DNA from: Turritopsis dohrnii
Taxonomy: Eukaryota; Cnidaria; Hydrozoa; Anthoathecata; Oceaniidae
Length of the DNA: 64,000 nt
Assembly (NCBI GenBank): GCA_027922465.2
Contig: BQMF02000029.1
Location: 992,001 to 1,056,000, forward strand
Reading direction: 5' to 3'
Shown: one piece after another, positions 35,257-47,099 of the stretch
How the letters are laid out: the number at the start of each line of letters is the position of its first letter
How positions within the stretch are numbered: position 1 is the first letter of the stretch
The notes under the pieces: model-generated
What the model was told of the DNA's origin: nothing
The model's database searches: none
Seen by the model: only the letters and a program-made list of their open reading frames with translations
Translations under genes and position numbers: made by a program

Positions 35257-38111
35257 ATGGTTTCTATATGTAATCTATGTAATGGAGAATTTAAAAATCC
35301 CACTGGACTGAAGATTCACTTAACACGTGTTCACAAAAACTATGTTGCAATAGATAGAGTTATTAACGAGACATTTGAAGCAACAAACTTGACAAAACTT
35401 AATGAACAAATAGAAACTACCGCGATTGTTGACATTGACGAGGTATCCATAGAACTAGAAACCGAATCCCGAATACCGAATCTTCCGGAGTATACAGAAG
35501 TACAACGCTACCCGACATCATCATGTTATGGTCTCGAAGGGAGAGAGTTCGTGAAAATTATCTGTGATACATACGAGGAAATTATAAGATGGAGAAAGAA
35601 CCTATTCAAACTTCCCACGGGAAAAGCATCCAAGGAATTTATTAATGAGCTGACGAAATGGTTAGACCATTTCAACCGGGGAAGCGAGTTTCAAGGAATA
35701 GCACTCAAAGTATACATGATCTTACCCATCCTTATACTCCAGAAACCGAGCAAAACAAGCAAGGCAAAGGACCACTGTAAGAAGGTCGAAGACAGAATGA
35801 AAATCTGGAAAGAAGGCCAGATCATTGACCTAGTCCGGGAATGCCGAACCATCCAAGCCAGACTGATTTCAAACACCCGGAGAACCAAGGACGATCGTGC
35901 AAAAGTGTTTTCGAGACTCATCTTTCAAGGAAAGATAAAAGCCGCTTTAAAAATGCTTTCTGATGAGGATGCTGGTATAATTACCGTAGATGCAGATGTC
36001 CTAAAAGAGCTTCAAAATAAACATCCCGCAGCAGCCCATATTGAAGACGAAACTCTGCTATCTGGACCAATAGACAGCGTACTACCATCTTTTTATGATG
36101 ATATCGACGAAACAATGATCCACAAGGCGGCTAGTCTCACTAAAGGCGCTGGTGGCCCCTCTCAGTTAGATGCTGAACAATATCGCCATATTTTAACAGG
36201 AGTGAAGTACAAACGCGAGAATAAAGAACTCCGTACGCAAATAGCCACCTTAGCGAGAAAAATTGCTACTCAAGTTATTGATCCTGCCACCCTTGACGCG
36301 TTTGTTTCATGCCGACTCATTCCATTGAATAAAAATCCCGGTATTCGACCGATTGGGATTGGAGAAGTTCTGAGGAGAATAGTCGGAAAATGCATCAACT
36401 GGGTTCTAAAAACTGAAATACAGCAAGCAGCAGGCCCATTGCAAACTGCAACTGGTATACAAGGTGGGGCTGAAGCCGCAATCCACTCTATGAGGAAGAT
36501 ATTCGAGGACGAAAACTCCGATGCTGTAGTTCTCGTAGACGCTAGTAATGCCTTTAATTCATTAAATAGAATGGTGGCATTGCACAATATTCGCATCATA
36601 TGCCCAGCCTTTTCCACCATACTCATTAACACCTACAGAAAGCCAGTGAGAATGATTGTACTCGGTGGTGGAGAAATCTCATCTGTTGAAGGAACTACCC
36701 AGGGCGATAACCTGGCAATGCCATTCTACGCTCTGGGAACAAGCACGCTGCTGAGAGCACTTAAAAACGATGTACCCTCAGTGAACCAAGTGAGTCTGGC
36801 AGATGATATTACTGGTGCTGGGAAGCTACTTGAACTTAGAAAATGGTGGGATAAAATGGTTGCAGAAGGGCGCAAAGTTGGGTATTATGTAAATGCTTCT
36901 AAAAGCTGGCTAATACTAAAAGAAAGAACTCTGCTTCAACAAGCTGAGAGAATTTTCATCGGGACAGGTGTAAAATTTACCTGCGAGGGAAAAAGACATC
37001 TTGGTGCTGCTCTCGGCAGTGACAACTTTAAAGCACAATACGTAAATGAGAAAGTAAGAGCTTGGTGTGACGAGATTGATCGACTCACCGAATATGCACG
37101 ATCACAGCCACATGCTGCATATGCTGCTTTTGTACATGGCATGCTTCACAAATTTACATTCTTCATGCGAACAATCAAGAAAATGAATGAATTTCTTCAA
37201 CCACTAGACGAAAAAATCACATCTGAATTTCTTCCAGCCGTTCTTCAGAATTTTGTCACAGTACAGGAACGTGACCTATATTCACTTCCCATCCAACGAG
37301 GAGGACTCGGGATACCTATTCTATCCGATGTTTCTGAAAACCAGTATCACGGCTCTTTGAAAGTCACAGCACCACTCGTAGCCGTGATGATTCTGCAAGG
37401 CGAAGACATACCTGACAATAGCGTGGTAAGAACACTGAAATCCGAAATAGCTAAAGAGCGAGTTGATTATGTCAATGAAAAAGAGAAAGAAATCGAAAAG
37501 AGTCTTGATCAACGGACAACTGCAAAACTGGAGGATTTGTCACAATACGACACAATAATGTCCGAGATTTTGAATCTCAATTGCTAAAAATCATTTGCAA
37601 TGACGTAGAAACCGAGCCTCAACTCCAGCCCATTGACGGTGAAACTGTGGAAGGACTGACAGGAGATAACGCGAAACCAGACGTACGTGCAAGAGGATTC
37701 TGGCGGGATGGTCAGAATGCCTTTTTTGACGTTAGAATTACGAACACTAACGCAAGCAGTCAAGCACATATGACCACAGAGAAGATATTCAGAAAACACG
37801 AAGCAGAGAAGAAGAGGCAATACAATCGAAGGATCATGAACATTGAGCACGGCTCTTTTACTCCATTAGTTTACTCGGTTAACGGGGGTATGGCCAAAGA
37901 GTGTTCGATGTTTCACAAACACCTTGCAGAAAGAATTGCTAGTAAAACAGGATGCCGCTATGCAAAAGTCCTCTCCTTCATCAAATGCAAGCTCTCGTTC
38001 CTGATTCTGCGCTCCTCCCTTATGTGTGTTAGAGGCAGTCGTTCCATTACCAAACATACGGGCAAGAATGTCGAGGAATTTGATATTGTTCATGATAGCG
38101 TGCTGTCATGA
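35257..38111 (+). mobile_element. RLE-type LINE with N-terminal zinc finger; internally deleted
   Basis: ORF 35257-37587 (776 aa) starts with one C2H2 finger (CNLCNGEF...HLTRVH, residues 5-26). Its reverse transcriptase shows RLIPLNKNPGIRPIGIGEVL (353-372), LVDASNAFNSLN (426-437, Asp428), VEGTTQGDNLAMPFYALG (477-494) and VSLADDITGAGK (512-523), where LADD replaces the usual Y/FADD. The second frame (about 37581-38111) carries KPDVRARGFWRDGQNAFFDV, a PD...D restriction-like endonuclease core, and EHGSFTPLVYSVNGGM. In related elements a Cys/His knuckle of roughly 80-100 residues separates the thumb from the endonuclease; here the first frame runs straight to a stop at 37585-37587 and the second begins within a few bases. 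This suggests a deletion plus frameshift at about 37575-37590. Composition is more GC-rich than the flanks, so the insertion is fairly recent. The group (R2/R4/NeSL/Hero-like) is inferred from the RLE layout. Confidence 0.9.
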
Positions 38112-38198
38112 TTTTAATTTACTCTAGAATGTTGTACATACCTAATGTCGCTATTATTTATACATGCTTTTTAGTTACAAAACCTGTCCAAATAGAAA

Positions 38199-38640
38199 GC
38201 AGACTAGTATCCCGGGTAAAACCTTTTTACCGAACTTAACTTCGAAAACATTAGGTAAAATCCCCCATTCCCGTGTACGTGCCCCGTGACGAAAATTTTA
38301 ATTACAGATTCGTGACTTAAAAGTGTACCCATGTTGTAGAGCTCGAAAAATTGATCAAAAAAATGTATGGGAATGCTTCGCTACGACTAACCATTATAGA
38401 GATATTGTCAGTCAAAGATTTTGACCCATCTGCAGAAATAAAACGCGTTCCCGTGTGTGTACCCCGTGATGAAAATTTCAATTTTGGAATTGGAAACGGA
38501 AAATGTAACCATGTTGTAGAGGTCGAAAAACTGATCAAAAAATGTATGGGATCGTTTCGCTACGACCAACCGTTAGAGAGATATCGCTGATCAAAGATTT
38601 CGATGACGTCATATCCGCAGTACCAAATAAAGTTTAGGCC
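38199..38640 (+). repeat. Interspersed repeat R1 head: ACTAGTATCCCGGG start and a tandem ~180-bp unit
   Basis: GACTAGTATCCCGGGTAAAA with TTTTTACCGAACTTAACTTC (38200-38240) recurs at 41357-41400. Then a unit containing CCCGTGAYGAAAATTT, CATGTTGTAGAG, GAAAAAYTGATCAAAAA and ATGTATGGGA occurs twice (about 38281-38460 and 38461-38640) with moderate divergence. Short frames crossing both units are by-products. The superfamily is unknown. Confidence 0.7.
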
Positions 38641-38799
38641 CAAATGATGCGTCACCCCATCACCCGTATCGCTGACCCCAAAAAACGTCAGTTATCCCTA
38701 TTGGTTCTTGAGATATTTCCCAAAAACGTCGCGTTCGATTGGGGATGCAATGCAATGATTCCCCGTGATTATAAAAAACTGACGTCAAATGATGCCACG

Positions 38800-38985
38800 T
38801 GCTTTTGGAATGATCGTGAAAAAAGTGTCTCTCGCCTCTACGTGGTTTTACGCGCACATAAGAGGACGATGACCGTAAATTTAAACTAAATATATCACTC
38901 TCTAAAATAAAAGTGTGACACACAATTGCAAATTAGTATATACTAGCTGCCCAGGCGGTGTCGCTCGCCACCCATGTTTCAGTAT
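38800..38985 (+). repeat. Repeat R1 tail plus a conserved terminal block
   Basis: GTGCTTTTGGAATGATCGTG followed by AAAAAAGTGTCTCTCGCC and TACGTGGTTTTACGCGC to AGTATATAC (about 38800-38942) matches 41467-41620. The adjoining ACTAGCTGCCCAGGCGGTGT then CGCTCGCCACCCATG (38943-38977) matches the inverted block at 1915-1962. Confidence 0.7.
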
Positions 38986-39318
38986 GCATCCAGTTCACGA
39001 AAAATGAAATGAAGAATTGGCAATGATAAGTAGAGTGTTGAATATAACTGGTAAATTTTTTTTTGAAGTTTTAGTCAATGTGAGTTGAACCGAGAGAAAG
39101 GATAAGTCAATTAAATTTTTCCTGGAGACATAAAAGAATCAAACATCAAAGTAAAATTGGAACATCGAAATTCAAAGTGCAAAACTATTCACCTAATCAG
39201 AATGAAAATTTTCACCCTAAAGACGCGAATTATAACCAAACATCGCAACACTAAAAAGGCCCTTCTATTGGCCGAAAACTATTTTTTTGATACACAGAAA
39301 ATGCAAAGTAACTTCTAC

Positions 39319-39356
<38 letters not shown>

Positions 39357-41204
39357 AAATCAAACTAATGCAAACAAACACCAAAGAATCCAACATCAGA
39401 AACAAATGGCAATACAACAAAGAAGTATATTGTATATGCAGAATAGAAGTATATAACTTTAGTGTAAAAAAAGCAATACATAATACAGAACCCAAAACCA
39501 AACATAGACTAACATTACGAAATGTGAATTGAAAACAAATCGATACCTTCCAACTGTGTTTTTTTCGTGCGGAAGTTACATTGGACAGCAACCATAAATG
39601 AATTTTTGAAATGGTATATTGTCTGCTCTTCCCATAACCATCAACATCATGATAAAAACCATGAGTTTCATTTCTTTAACGGTTTACGTGCTTTTTTATT
39701 ATTAATCTTACCTAAAAAATACTTCAATTGTATAAAAATGCAAAGAAAGATAATTATGCTATGACATGGTTTAAATAAAAAACAAAACAAAAAGCAAAAA
39801 GAAAATTCATGTAGGTACCTATTTATCCTAAAAATAATTAGTCAAAAACACAAATTCAATGACAGAATTTGAAAAGCTTTAGATTGGAAAGTCTATAAAA
39901 GCAACCATTACTGTGAGTCAAAACATTAAAATAAAAGAAATAATTGAAACAATGAAATGCCCTACCACAAAGCTATAATTTAATACCGAAAAGATAAAAA
40001 GTAACAAATAAAAACATAATGCAAAACTTATATACTCAGGCATAGTACGTAAACAATTACCAAACACAAAATAATGTGTAATCATGACAAAATATAAGAA
40101 TTCATCCAGCAATGCAATGCTTCTTTTGTTGTAGCACAGTCATATCACATATTGTACAGCAAAAATTAATGAATTTCTGAAATATAATCCATTCCTCTCT
40201 TAACTAACCCTTGCAACATCATAATTTAACCATGTGCTTCATTTCTTTAATGGTTTATATACACTTTTTCTTTTCTGACCTAAAAGAAAAAGATTTAAGT
40301 GAAGAACAGCTGCTACCATCCACACTGCAACAGCCATATTGAAGCAAACAAAAGCAAAACACATAAATGACAGACAGGCATAGAGACAAACAACCAAACA
40401 TCGTCAATAAAATATACAGGCAAATTTAATAAAAAGCAGATATGGTTGAAATGAGAGATAAGACTGCATAACATGTTTCCCATTTCCACAGTCATGAGAA
40501 CCATTTTTAATAAATAAATCTTCTTTGCTAACTAATGGCGCGCGTTACCAAAACAAATTTTTACTGCGCTCCCCCTTCGTTGCTTCATCTCCTTTTCGCT
40601 TTTATCCAGCTTTCATCCAAACTTTCATGCAGTTTTCATCCAAGCGATTGAATTAAGTTGACTCTTACACTCACACATTGATGATTCAAAACAAACCATT
40701 CGTTACCTCGTAAATAAACATCTTTTTTTGTTCTGCATTTCTTCACTACACTTTCTTCTGCATAGCGATATTTGATAACTAAAACGTAAACAAACATTTA
40801 AATACATACATAACTTACTTACGCATGTGTCACCTGTTAAAAAAAAGCAATAAAAGTTTTATAATAATACTTTCGTACAGACCTTTTCGTTTGTTCTGCA
40901 CAGGCAATTTTTAAAAACTTCACTGCACTTCTTCTGTATTCTCACTATGCTTTTACGTTGTAAACAAAGAACTAATCACTTACACATGTTCTTTTATTAA
41001 TCTAAAATACAATAACAAAAGTTTAACAATAAACAGTTTCATAATCAGCACGTATACAAACCTGTGTTTCTTCGTGAAAACAACTGCGGTAATGATAATC
41101 GGTTATTAACGAACTTATTTTTTGGAAATCGTCAACCAATCAAGTTGGCGAAAAAATAATTTCTTGCGTTTTGATTGGTTTAAAAATTTAGACGTCACAC
41201 TTAG
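38986..41204. other. No gene; A-rich repeat-like region with a 33-bp poly-A tract
   Basis: A run of 33 A (39321-39353) may mark the tail of a retrotransposed sequence. Two related segments (about 39595-39695 and 40165-40265, sharing TTCATTTCTTTAAYGGTTTA) indicate an internal duplication. The region is bracketed by R1 repeats on both sides (38800-38942 and 41205-41351), so it may be one composite element. Confidence 0.45.
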
Positions 41205-41620
41205 ATTACGTAACATTAAAAAAAACGCTCTCGCATCTGCGTGGTTTTACGACGAAAAGGGAAAAAATAAGAAGGATTTGACCGTTAAAGAAAACCAAAT
41301 ATATCACTCTCTAAAATAAAAGTGGGATGTACAAATGCGAATTAGTATAATAAGATAGACTAGTATCCCGGGTAAAAACTTTTTACCGAACTTAACTTCG
41401 AAAAGGATGGGTCAAAATCGCCTTTCCCGTGAACGATCCCCGTGATGAAAATTTCAATTTAGGAATTGCCACGTGCTTTTGGAATGATCGTGAAAAAAGT
41501 GTCTCTCGCCTCTACGTGGTTTTACGCGCACATAAGAGGACGATGACCGTAAAAATTAAACAAATATATCACTCTCTAAAATAAAAGTGGGATGCACAAA
41601 GCGAATTAGTATAATAACAT
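41205..41620 (+). repeat. Two consecutive R1 repeat copies
   Basis: The first copy runs about 41205-41351 (CGCTCTCGCATCTGCGTGG to GCGAATTAGTATAATAA). A second, starting at the ACTAGTATCCCGGG head (41362), runs through TTTTACCGAACTTAACTTCG, GTGCTTTTGGAATGATCGTG and ACTCTCTAAAATAAAAGTGG to GCGAATTAGTATAATAA at about 41620. The same tail is shared with 38810-38941 and, inverted, with 781-915. Confidence 0.8.
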
Positions 41621-42035
41621 GAAACACAATCTTCTTGATACGAAATACGTAATCTTTCAGTTATAAAAGAAAAGTGAACAAGAAGCCCATAGGCCTTAAG
41701 GTCAGCGCGAACTGTATGCTCAGATGTCTAAAGATATTGATCACTTTGGAATAAAATGGCTAGCTAGAATGCAGTTTAATCAGTATCTGGTAAGCCCGTA
41801 TTCGGTTTGTGAACATGCGAATCGCAAAATGTAAATTCATTCGTCCAAAGCAAAGACATATTAAAAACCTGTCGTCATAAAAAGGGCCACTGTAATATTT
41901 TCACAAAGTAAATCGTCGAATGAGTAATAACCGAAGAAGCCTGGCATTGCATACAGATTATTACCTCTGACTTTAAGACCAAAAACGCAAATTTCTATGA
42001 GCCGAATAACGTATTACATGCGCATTTTTTCTAAT
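41621..42035. other. No gene seen
   Basis: AT-rich spacer; nothing recognised. Confidence 0.4.
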
Positions 42036-42520
42036 ACAGTGTAACCTCTAATAGCGGCCACTTTGGGGGACCCAGCTTAGTGGAGGTTTTATGTTAATGT
42101 GCTTTTTTATCAAAAAGGCTGGCCGAGAGAGGTGGGAGGGGAAAAAAGAATGATTCATGATCAAAATAAACACAAGTAAATGCATGTACCTCATCAGTAC
42201 AATCTACAATCATGTTATCACTTTTTACTGAAATAATCTGAAACATTATTGAGTCTAAGTTTTTCAAGTCCTTGTGTGACAAGATTCAAAGCACTTACTT
42301 AAAGTCAGCATCACCTAATGTTTCACAAAAGTTGTTTAAATCATCTACAAAAAATAAGGCTGCTTGACTTGACTTTATTTGTAAATAATTATTGTAAATA
42401 AAAAACTTTTCCTTTCATTTGCTTGCATAAACATTTTTTTGACCATTAATAGAGGTAAAATTAGACATTGGGGCAATAGAAAGTGGCCGTTTGGCCGTTG
42501 ATTGGAGGTGACCGATGTAT
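42036..42520. mobile_element. MITE-like element with AACCTCTAATAGCGGCCACT ends
   Basis: The left end reads CAGTGTAACCTCTAATAGCG then GCCACTTTGGGGG. The right end, reverse-complemented, is GTCACCTCCAATCAACGGCC then AAACGGCCACTTTC. The ends are imperfect (about 30 bp). 485 bp, non-coding. No confident target-site duplication. Confidence 0.6.
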
Positions 42521-42599
42521 GAATCTACTGCCAAGCAGTTGCTGATTATTAAAAATAAAAGTGTAAAAAGTTGTGTATAATTGCACAACACACCAATTA

Positions 42600-43300
42600 C
42601 CTTAAGGAAAGAAATTGTTTGGAAATTTTTTGCAGACTTTATTTTTGCGGATTTTGCTCAAATCCGCAAAAATAAATTCCACAAAAATGAATAAGTATTG
42701 GTCATCCGCAAAAATAAATTCCGCAAAATTGTCGAAATTTTTTATATGCAAAGATTTACTAGGAAAAAAGTCGAGGTAATTGAACATCTAAGGACTTATT
42801 GATACTCTAAAACAATACAAGCAGCATCTGCACACCTACAACAGGTTTCGCGCTTTGTACTGTTGCTTTTACTTTGACAAACGATGTCGGCGGAGGTATC
42901 ACAGTTTTTATTGTTATTAGCACTTTTCCTTTATGGGAAGTAGACCTGACTGAGTCATATTCTTAACCTCTGAACAAAGATAAGAGCCAGCCACATTATC
43001 TGTTTGTTACAGTTAAGTATTCTTTTTGATATTATAACGGATGAAAATAGATCTTATTCCATAAATCTGCTCTTTCCTTTCCAACTAAAGTTTGTATGTA
43101 CACCCAGGCACTGAATTAGGTGTTTCCCTACATTCGATTTTATTAAATTTCTTGCATCCGCAAAAATTAATTCCGCAAAATCTCTTTTGAAGTCGTCATC
43201 CGCAAAAATTTCTTCCGCAAAATATGGCATTTTTGGGTCATTTATCCACAAAAATATATTCCGCAAAAATTTCTTCCGCAAACAATTTCTTCCCTTAAGG
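42600..43300. mobile_element. 701-bp TIR element with CCTTAAGG ends and TA flanks
   Basis: The left end is CCTTAAGGAAAGAAATTGTT and the right end, reverse-complemented, is CCTTAAGGGAAGAAATTGTT. TA lies directly outside both ends (42598-42599 and 43301-43302), a Tc1/mariner-type target. Both arms contain many TCCGCAAAAAT/ATTTTTGCGGA words. A degenerate related stretch lies at about 44046-44170 (TTTGCGGAAG...GCGGGATTAATTTTTG). No transposase frame. Confidence 0.8.
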
Positions 43301-43302
43301 TA

Positions 43303-44785
43303 TATAATTCTAGTTAATCCCATTTAACAAAATTCAGACCTTACAGAAAATGGAATTACAGCATCATAATTTTGAAGTTTTAAATATTATACCTGAAGGG
43401 AAAATAGTTATTGAATTTCTCTGTTTCATGGTTGCGGGTGAGTCAATAATGGTCAATAAAACTAAATTTATCACTCCTATAAAGGTAAAATTCAGTTCAA
43501 GGATATTCATAATAAATTTTTCTTTTTCTCTGGTTAAAAAATAAATCTGAAATAATTTGTATTGTATTTTGTCTGATTTTCAAATATTTTTCATAATGGC
43601 ACAAAAATGTAGATAGTGACAAAGAATATGTGGTTTGGGCATATGTCGATTTTCCTAATTCCAAACACAAATCAATCCAACTGTCGTAAATTAATAACAC
43701 TGCACATCCAATACTGTCAATCAATCTTAAAGGCATTCCTGCTAATGATTAAAGATGTATCTGCTTATTGACCAGAATCTTTTCTCATTCAGAAAATTGC
43801 TGGTCATCAAGCATCATTGCTGCCTGAATGAGTTAATCCAATTTATCAACAAGACCAATACAGGGATGGATTTTGCTTGGTGATCACTCCTTGAAAAAGG
43901 ATTGTTTCTATACTGACAAAGAAAATATCAATATTTTAGGGGCAAGTGGTACCTAACAAAATGGCAACTATAATTAAAGGAAGGTTTATATATAGGTTGG
44001 ATTAACCCTGATTTAAATAGCAAGTAAAATATGTTACCTTATTGGTATAAATTGTTTGCGGAAGCACTAATTATGGGGACAAAATTTTGTAAATTGAACC
44101 TCAAGAAAATCATGATTTGCGGGATTAATTTTTGTGAATTTGCCAAAAACGTCAGAATCTGCAGGACAAACTTGTGCGACTCAAAGACAAATTTAAAAAA
44201 ATGAAGTTTTTTTTATCCTTTACTCATCATCATTTTCATTATCTAATCAAAAATATTCCTATCTTATATAGAATCTGAAGAATCTTCTTCATTTTCTACA
44301 TGTACAAGAAAGAAAAAAGTTCTGAATGTAATTAGTGATAAAGAGAGATAGATTGAAAAGTAAAATATTGTCTCCCTGTTTCGTGGTTCATTATTTCCAT
44401 ATATTTCATTATATTTTAGTCTGCAGTACAATCCACTTCCCCTTTTCGTGTTTAATTTGGAAAAACATTTGCTTTTAGAATGAGAAAAAGCTTATTAAGT
44501 ACGGGGAAATGTTTTGCAATTTCATGGCAAAATTGCAAATATATATAAACAGTAATTAATAGTGCTGCAAGAAAATTTCCGTACGTATAAGTACGTATAA
44601 GGTAGTATGTTATAAAACGTTTAAGTCAGCAGTAAATTTGCGTCGGTAAAAATATAAAACGTTGAAAACACAGTGACATTCAAGTGTCACTTGACACATA
44701 GCAAAGTCGTATATTATATACGTATAAGGTAGTATAGTATATGTAAAAAGACTTGTTTATCAACTTTTTGAGCTCTATCATGTCA
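43303..44785. other. No gene seen
   Basis: AT-rich DNA with a decayed relative of the CCTTAAGG element near 44046-44170 and a GTACGTATAAG repeat near 44582-44602 and 44720. Confidence 0.4.
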
Positions 44786-45188
44786 AAACATATCCGCAAA
44801 ATACAAACCACATCAATAATAATCCATACTGCACTGTCAATTAAACTAAATCTAAAACTTCACAAAAATCAAACATTTAGTTGACTGTGTAGGCTTGAGA
44901 GCAATGTTGCACGCAATAACGCAGAACTGTTGTGAATTATAATTACGTTGATTTAAGGCTCTATCTCAACAACGGATGTAATATCTAAAATCACTTTTTT
45001 CTTCACCCTTATTGCGCTTCACGCTTACTTATTGCGTTTCAACATCTTTTATCTGCTTCATCTAATATTTTAGCATTTTTTGTGACTTGGTTAAATGGTC
45101 ATGTACATTTTGTTCACCAGACAGGTCTGTTTTATTAGCGTGTCCTAAGTTTGGAAGGATGTCCGAAGTTTGGAAGATTGACGGTATC
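44786..45188 (+). mobile_element. 3' terminal piece of TIR element family P1
   Basis: AAAACATATCCGCAAAATAC followed by CACTGTCAATTAAACTAAAT and, later, TTAAGGCTCTATCT matches 22250-22392. The far end (45140-45188) contains GTCCTAAGTTTGGAAGGATG and TCCGAAGTTTGGAAGATTGA then CGGTAT, which is the inverted form of the terminus at 22200-22247. The 5' terminus is missing in this copy. Together the two copies define both ends of the family. Confidence 0.65.
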
Positions 45189-45778
45189 ATGAAATTAAGG
45201 CTATTACTAATTAATTACTTACGATTCAGCTTGTAATTTAATTTTACTAATATTTAATTTTACTAATAATGATGACAACAGAAAGGTCGAAACTTGCTAA
45301 ACTTGTGCCATTTCAAATGGTCTTTTGGTAACTTTTTGTTCATTTAAAATTTCAAGCTACTAAAATTGTTTAACAGTTCAGAAATAGAATAATTCAGTAA
45401 GAATCACCTTGTTTTCCCTTAAGGTATGTAAGCTAACATCTTATCTTTAAATGAATATATATAATGTTTTGGAGAAAAACAAAACATAATTTGAGTGGCA
45501 TTAGATAAATTATCTATGGGAATTGCCTGACTTTTGGTTCCAGAATTTTTATCCCATCCAATTAGGATATGTGGTTGTTCATGTCTTGATCCAATACACT
45601 TCGATATAAGTTGTTATATTATCGCATGTAAAGCCTTATTTGACCGTTTAGAGGAACCAAAGTAATGTACTTCTTGGTTCTTGTTGATAAGTTTTAGCAG
45701 CGTTTCACTTCCAGAATGCACTCCTGTTAAAATAAAAGGTGGGGAGAGGGCGCATTAAAACAAAATAATTTATTCATT
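45189..45778. other. No gene seen
   Basis: AT-rich spacer before the Penelope-like inverted dimer. Confidence 0.4.
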
Positions 45779-46180
45779 CAGAGAATAAAAAAGAATTTTG
45801 ACAAATCCAATTTTATTGATACAAATTTTCGGTGGCTTCCGCACACCATGATCACGTACAAGCTTTTTTCGTAAAAGTTCGTAATTTATGAAACATTAAC
45901 AATAGAAAATTATACGCTAGAACAATTCTAAAGGTAGTGAAGTAATAGTTCTGTTAAGAGAAGGTTTGTCTCGGTTGATGAGCAAGCTCTCTTTCAGAGT
46001 TAATTTAAAGTCATTACTATCACTATCTATGCTAGTAAAATTACAAAACGATGGAGTATAATCACAAATAAATCTATGGTTCCAAACCGCAGAAGGATGG
46101 TATAGACCGCTCACGGGAAATACGGAAAACGGAACCCCTTTGCAGGTTCGAACTCGTTTGTCTCGTATTTTCCGTAGCAA
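45779..46180 (-). mobile_element. Penelope-like element 3' end, left (inverted) copy
   Basis: Minus-strand frame 45917-46180 encodes the C-terminus of a Penelope-like element: VSGLYHPSAVWNHRFICDY, then NDFKLTLKESLLINRDKPSL and TSLPLELF at the stop. The Glu in LKESLL is the position of the conserved metal-binding acid of the GIY-YIG nuclease. The 5' part of the frame (46118-46180) is unrelated spacer. Positions 45779-46117 are the reverse complement of 46395-46732 with only a few differences, including the 3' untranslated region. Confidence 0.88.
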
Positions 46181-46732
46181 TTTACCTCACTGCTCGGTTC
46201 GATTTGTTTTCCGCTCTACTTGTAGACTCAGGAACTTTTTTCAGTTTAAGGATCGCATTCCTAAGCTACTACGCTCTGGCCTTGTTAATCAATTTAAGTG
46301 CGATGGCTGCAGCGCCACCTATTACGGCAAAACTATCCGCCATTTTAAGGTCAGAATGTGTGAACACTTAGGTATATCGCATCTCACTGATAAACCCGTG
46401 AGCGGTCTATACCATCCTACTGCGGTTTGGAACCATAGATTTATTTGTGATTATACTCCATCGTTTTGTAATTTTACTAGCATAGATAGTGATAGTAATG
46501 ACTTTAAATTAACTCTGAAGGAGAGCTTGCTCATCAACCGAGACAAACCTTCTCTTTACAGAACTATTACTTCACTACCTTTAGAATTATTCTAGCGTAT
46601 AATTTTCTATTGTTAATGTTTTATAAATTACGAACTTTTACGAAAAAAACTTGTACGTGATCATGGTGTGCGGAAGCCACCGAAAATTTGTATCAATGAA
46701 ATTGGATTTGTTAAAATCTTTTTTATTCTCTG
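46140..46732 (+). mobile_element. Penelope-like element 3' end, right copy with GIY-YIG endonuclease domain
   Basis: Frame 46140-46595 reads VRFVFRSTCRLRNFFQFKDR then IPKLLRSGLVNQFKCDGCSA, TYYGKTIRHFKVRMCEHLGI and LKESLLINRDKPSL...SLPLELF. This is the linker and GIY-YIG endonuclease of Penelope-like retroelements. The YYGKT motif, the Arg of KVRMCEH and the Glu of LKESLL are all present, so the domain is intact over this length. The reverse transcriptase is missing (truncated at about 46118-46140). The untranslated tail (46596-46732) is shared with the left copy. Confidence 0.92.
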
Positions 46733-47099
46733 CATGCAATCAAGTTATTTTTTTATATCCGTATGCAGAACCTTCAATAATTTATTCATTCATGCGAATG
46801 AAGTGAACACTTTTTGTAATGTAATATATTTACTTCGTCAGACACAAGTGACATATTTCCCAAAAATTAACATCGTGCCTTATACTTTCTGATTTCAAAC
46901 TGAAAAATTTGAAGTTAGCAACAACGGGCGTATAACTGGGGCGTGAAGACCTGCAACATTACACACACACACACACACGGACGGACTGACTGACATGGGG
47001 AAATGAAAGATCAGCTACCTTGCGGCGCTGACCAATTACAATAGAAGGACATAAACTAAGAGTCTTTTCTAACAAACTCGATGTCTCTTTTAACGAACT
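46733..47099. repeat. Spacer with an (AC)n microsatellite
   Basis: An AC dinucleotide run (about 46961-46979) is followed by GGACGGACTGACTGAC. No gene. Confidence 0.6.

Noticed and set aside
38351..38590. 79-codon frame with repeated KLIKK-like words
   Set aside because: Crosses two tandem units of a non-coding interspersed repeat; the repetition explains the protein pattern.
39157..39591. 99- and 108-codon frames over the poly-A tract
   Set aside because: They are created by the A33/T33 homopolymer (poly-Lys/poly-Phe) and have no other coding signal.
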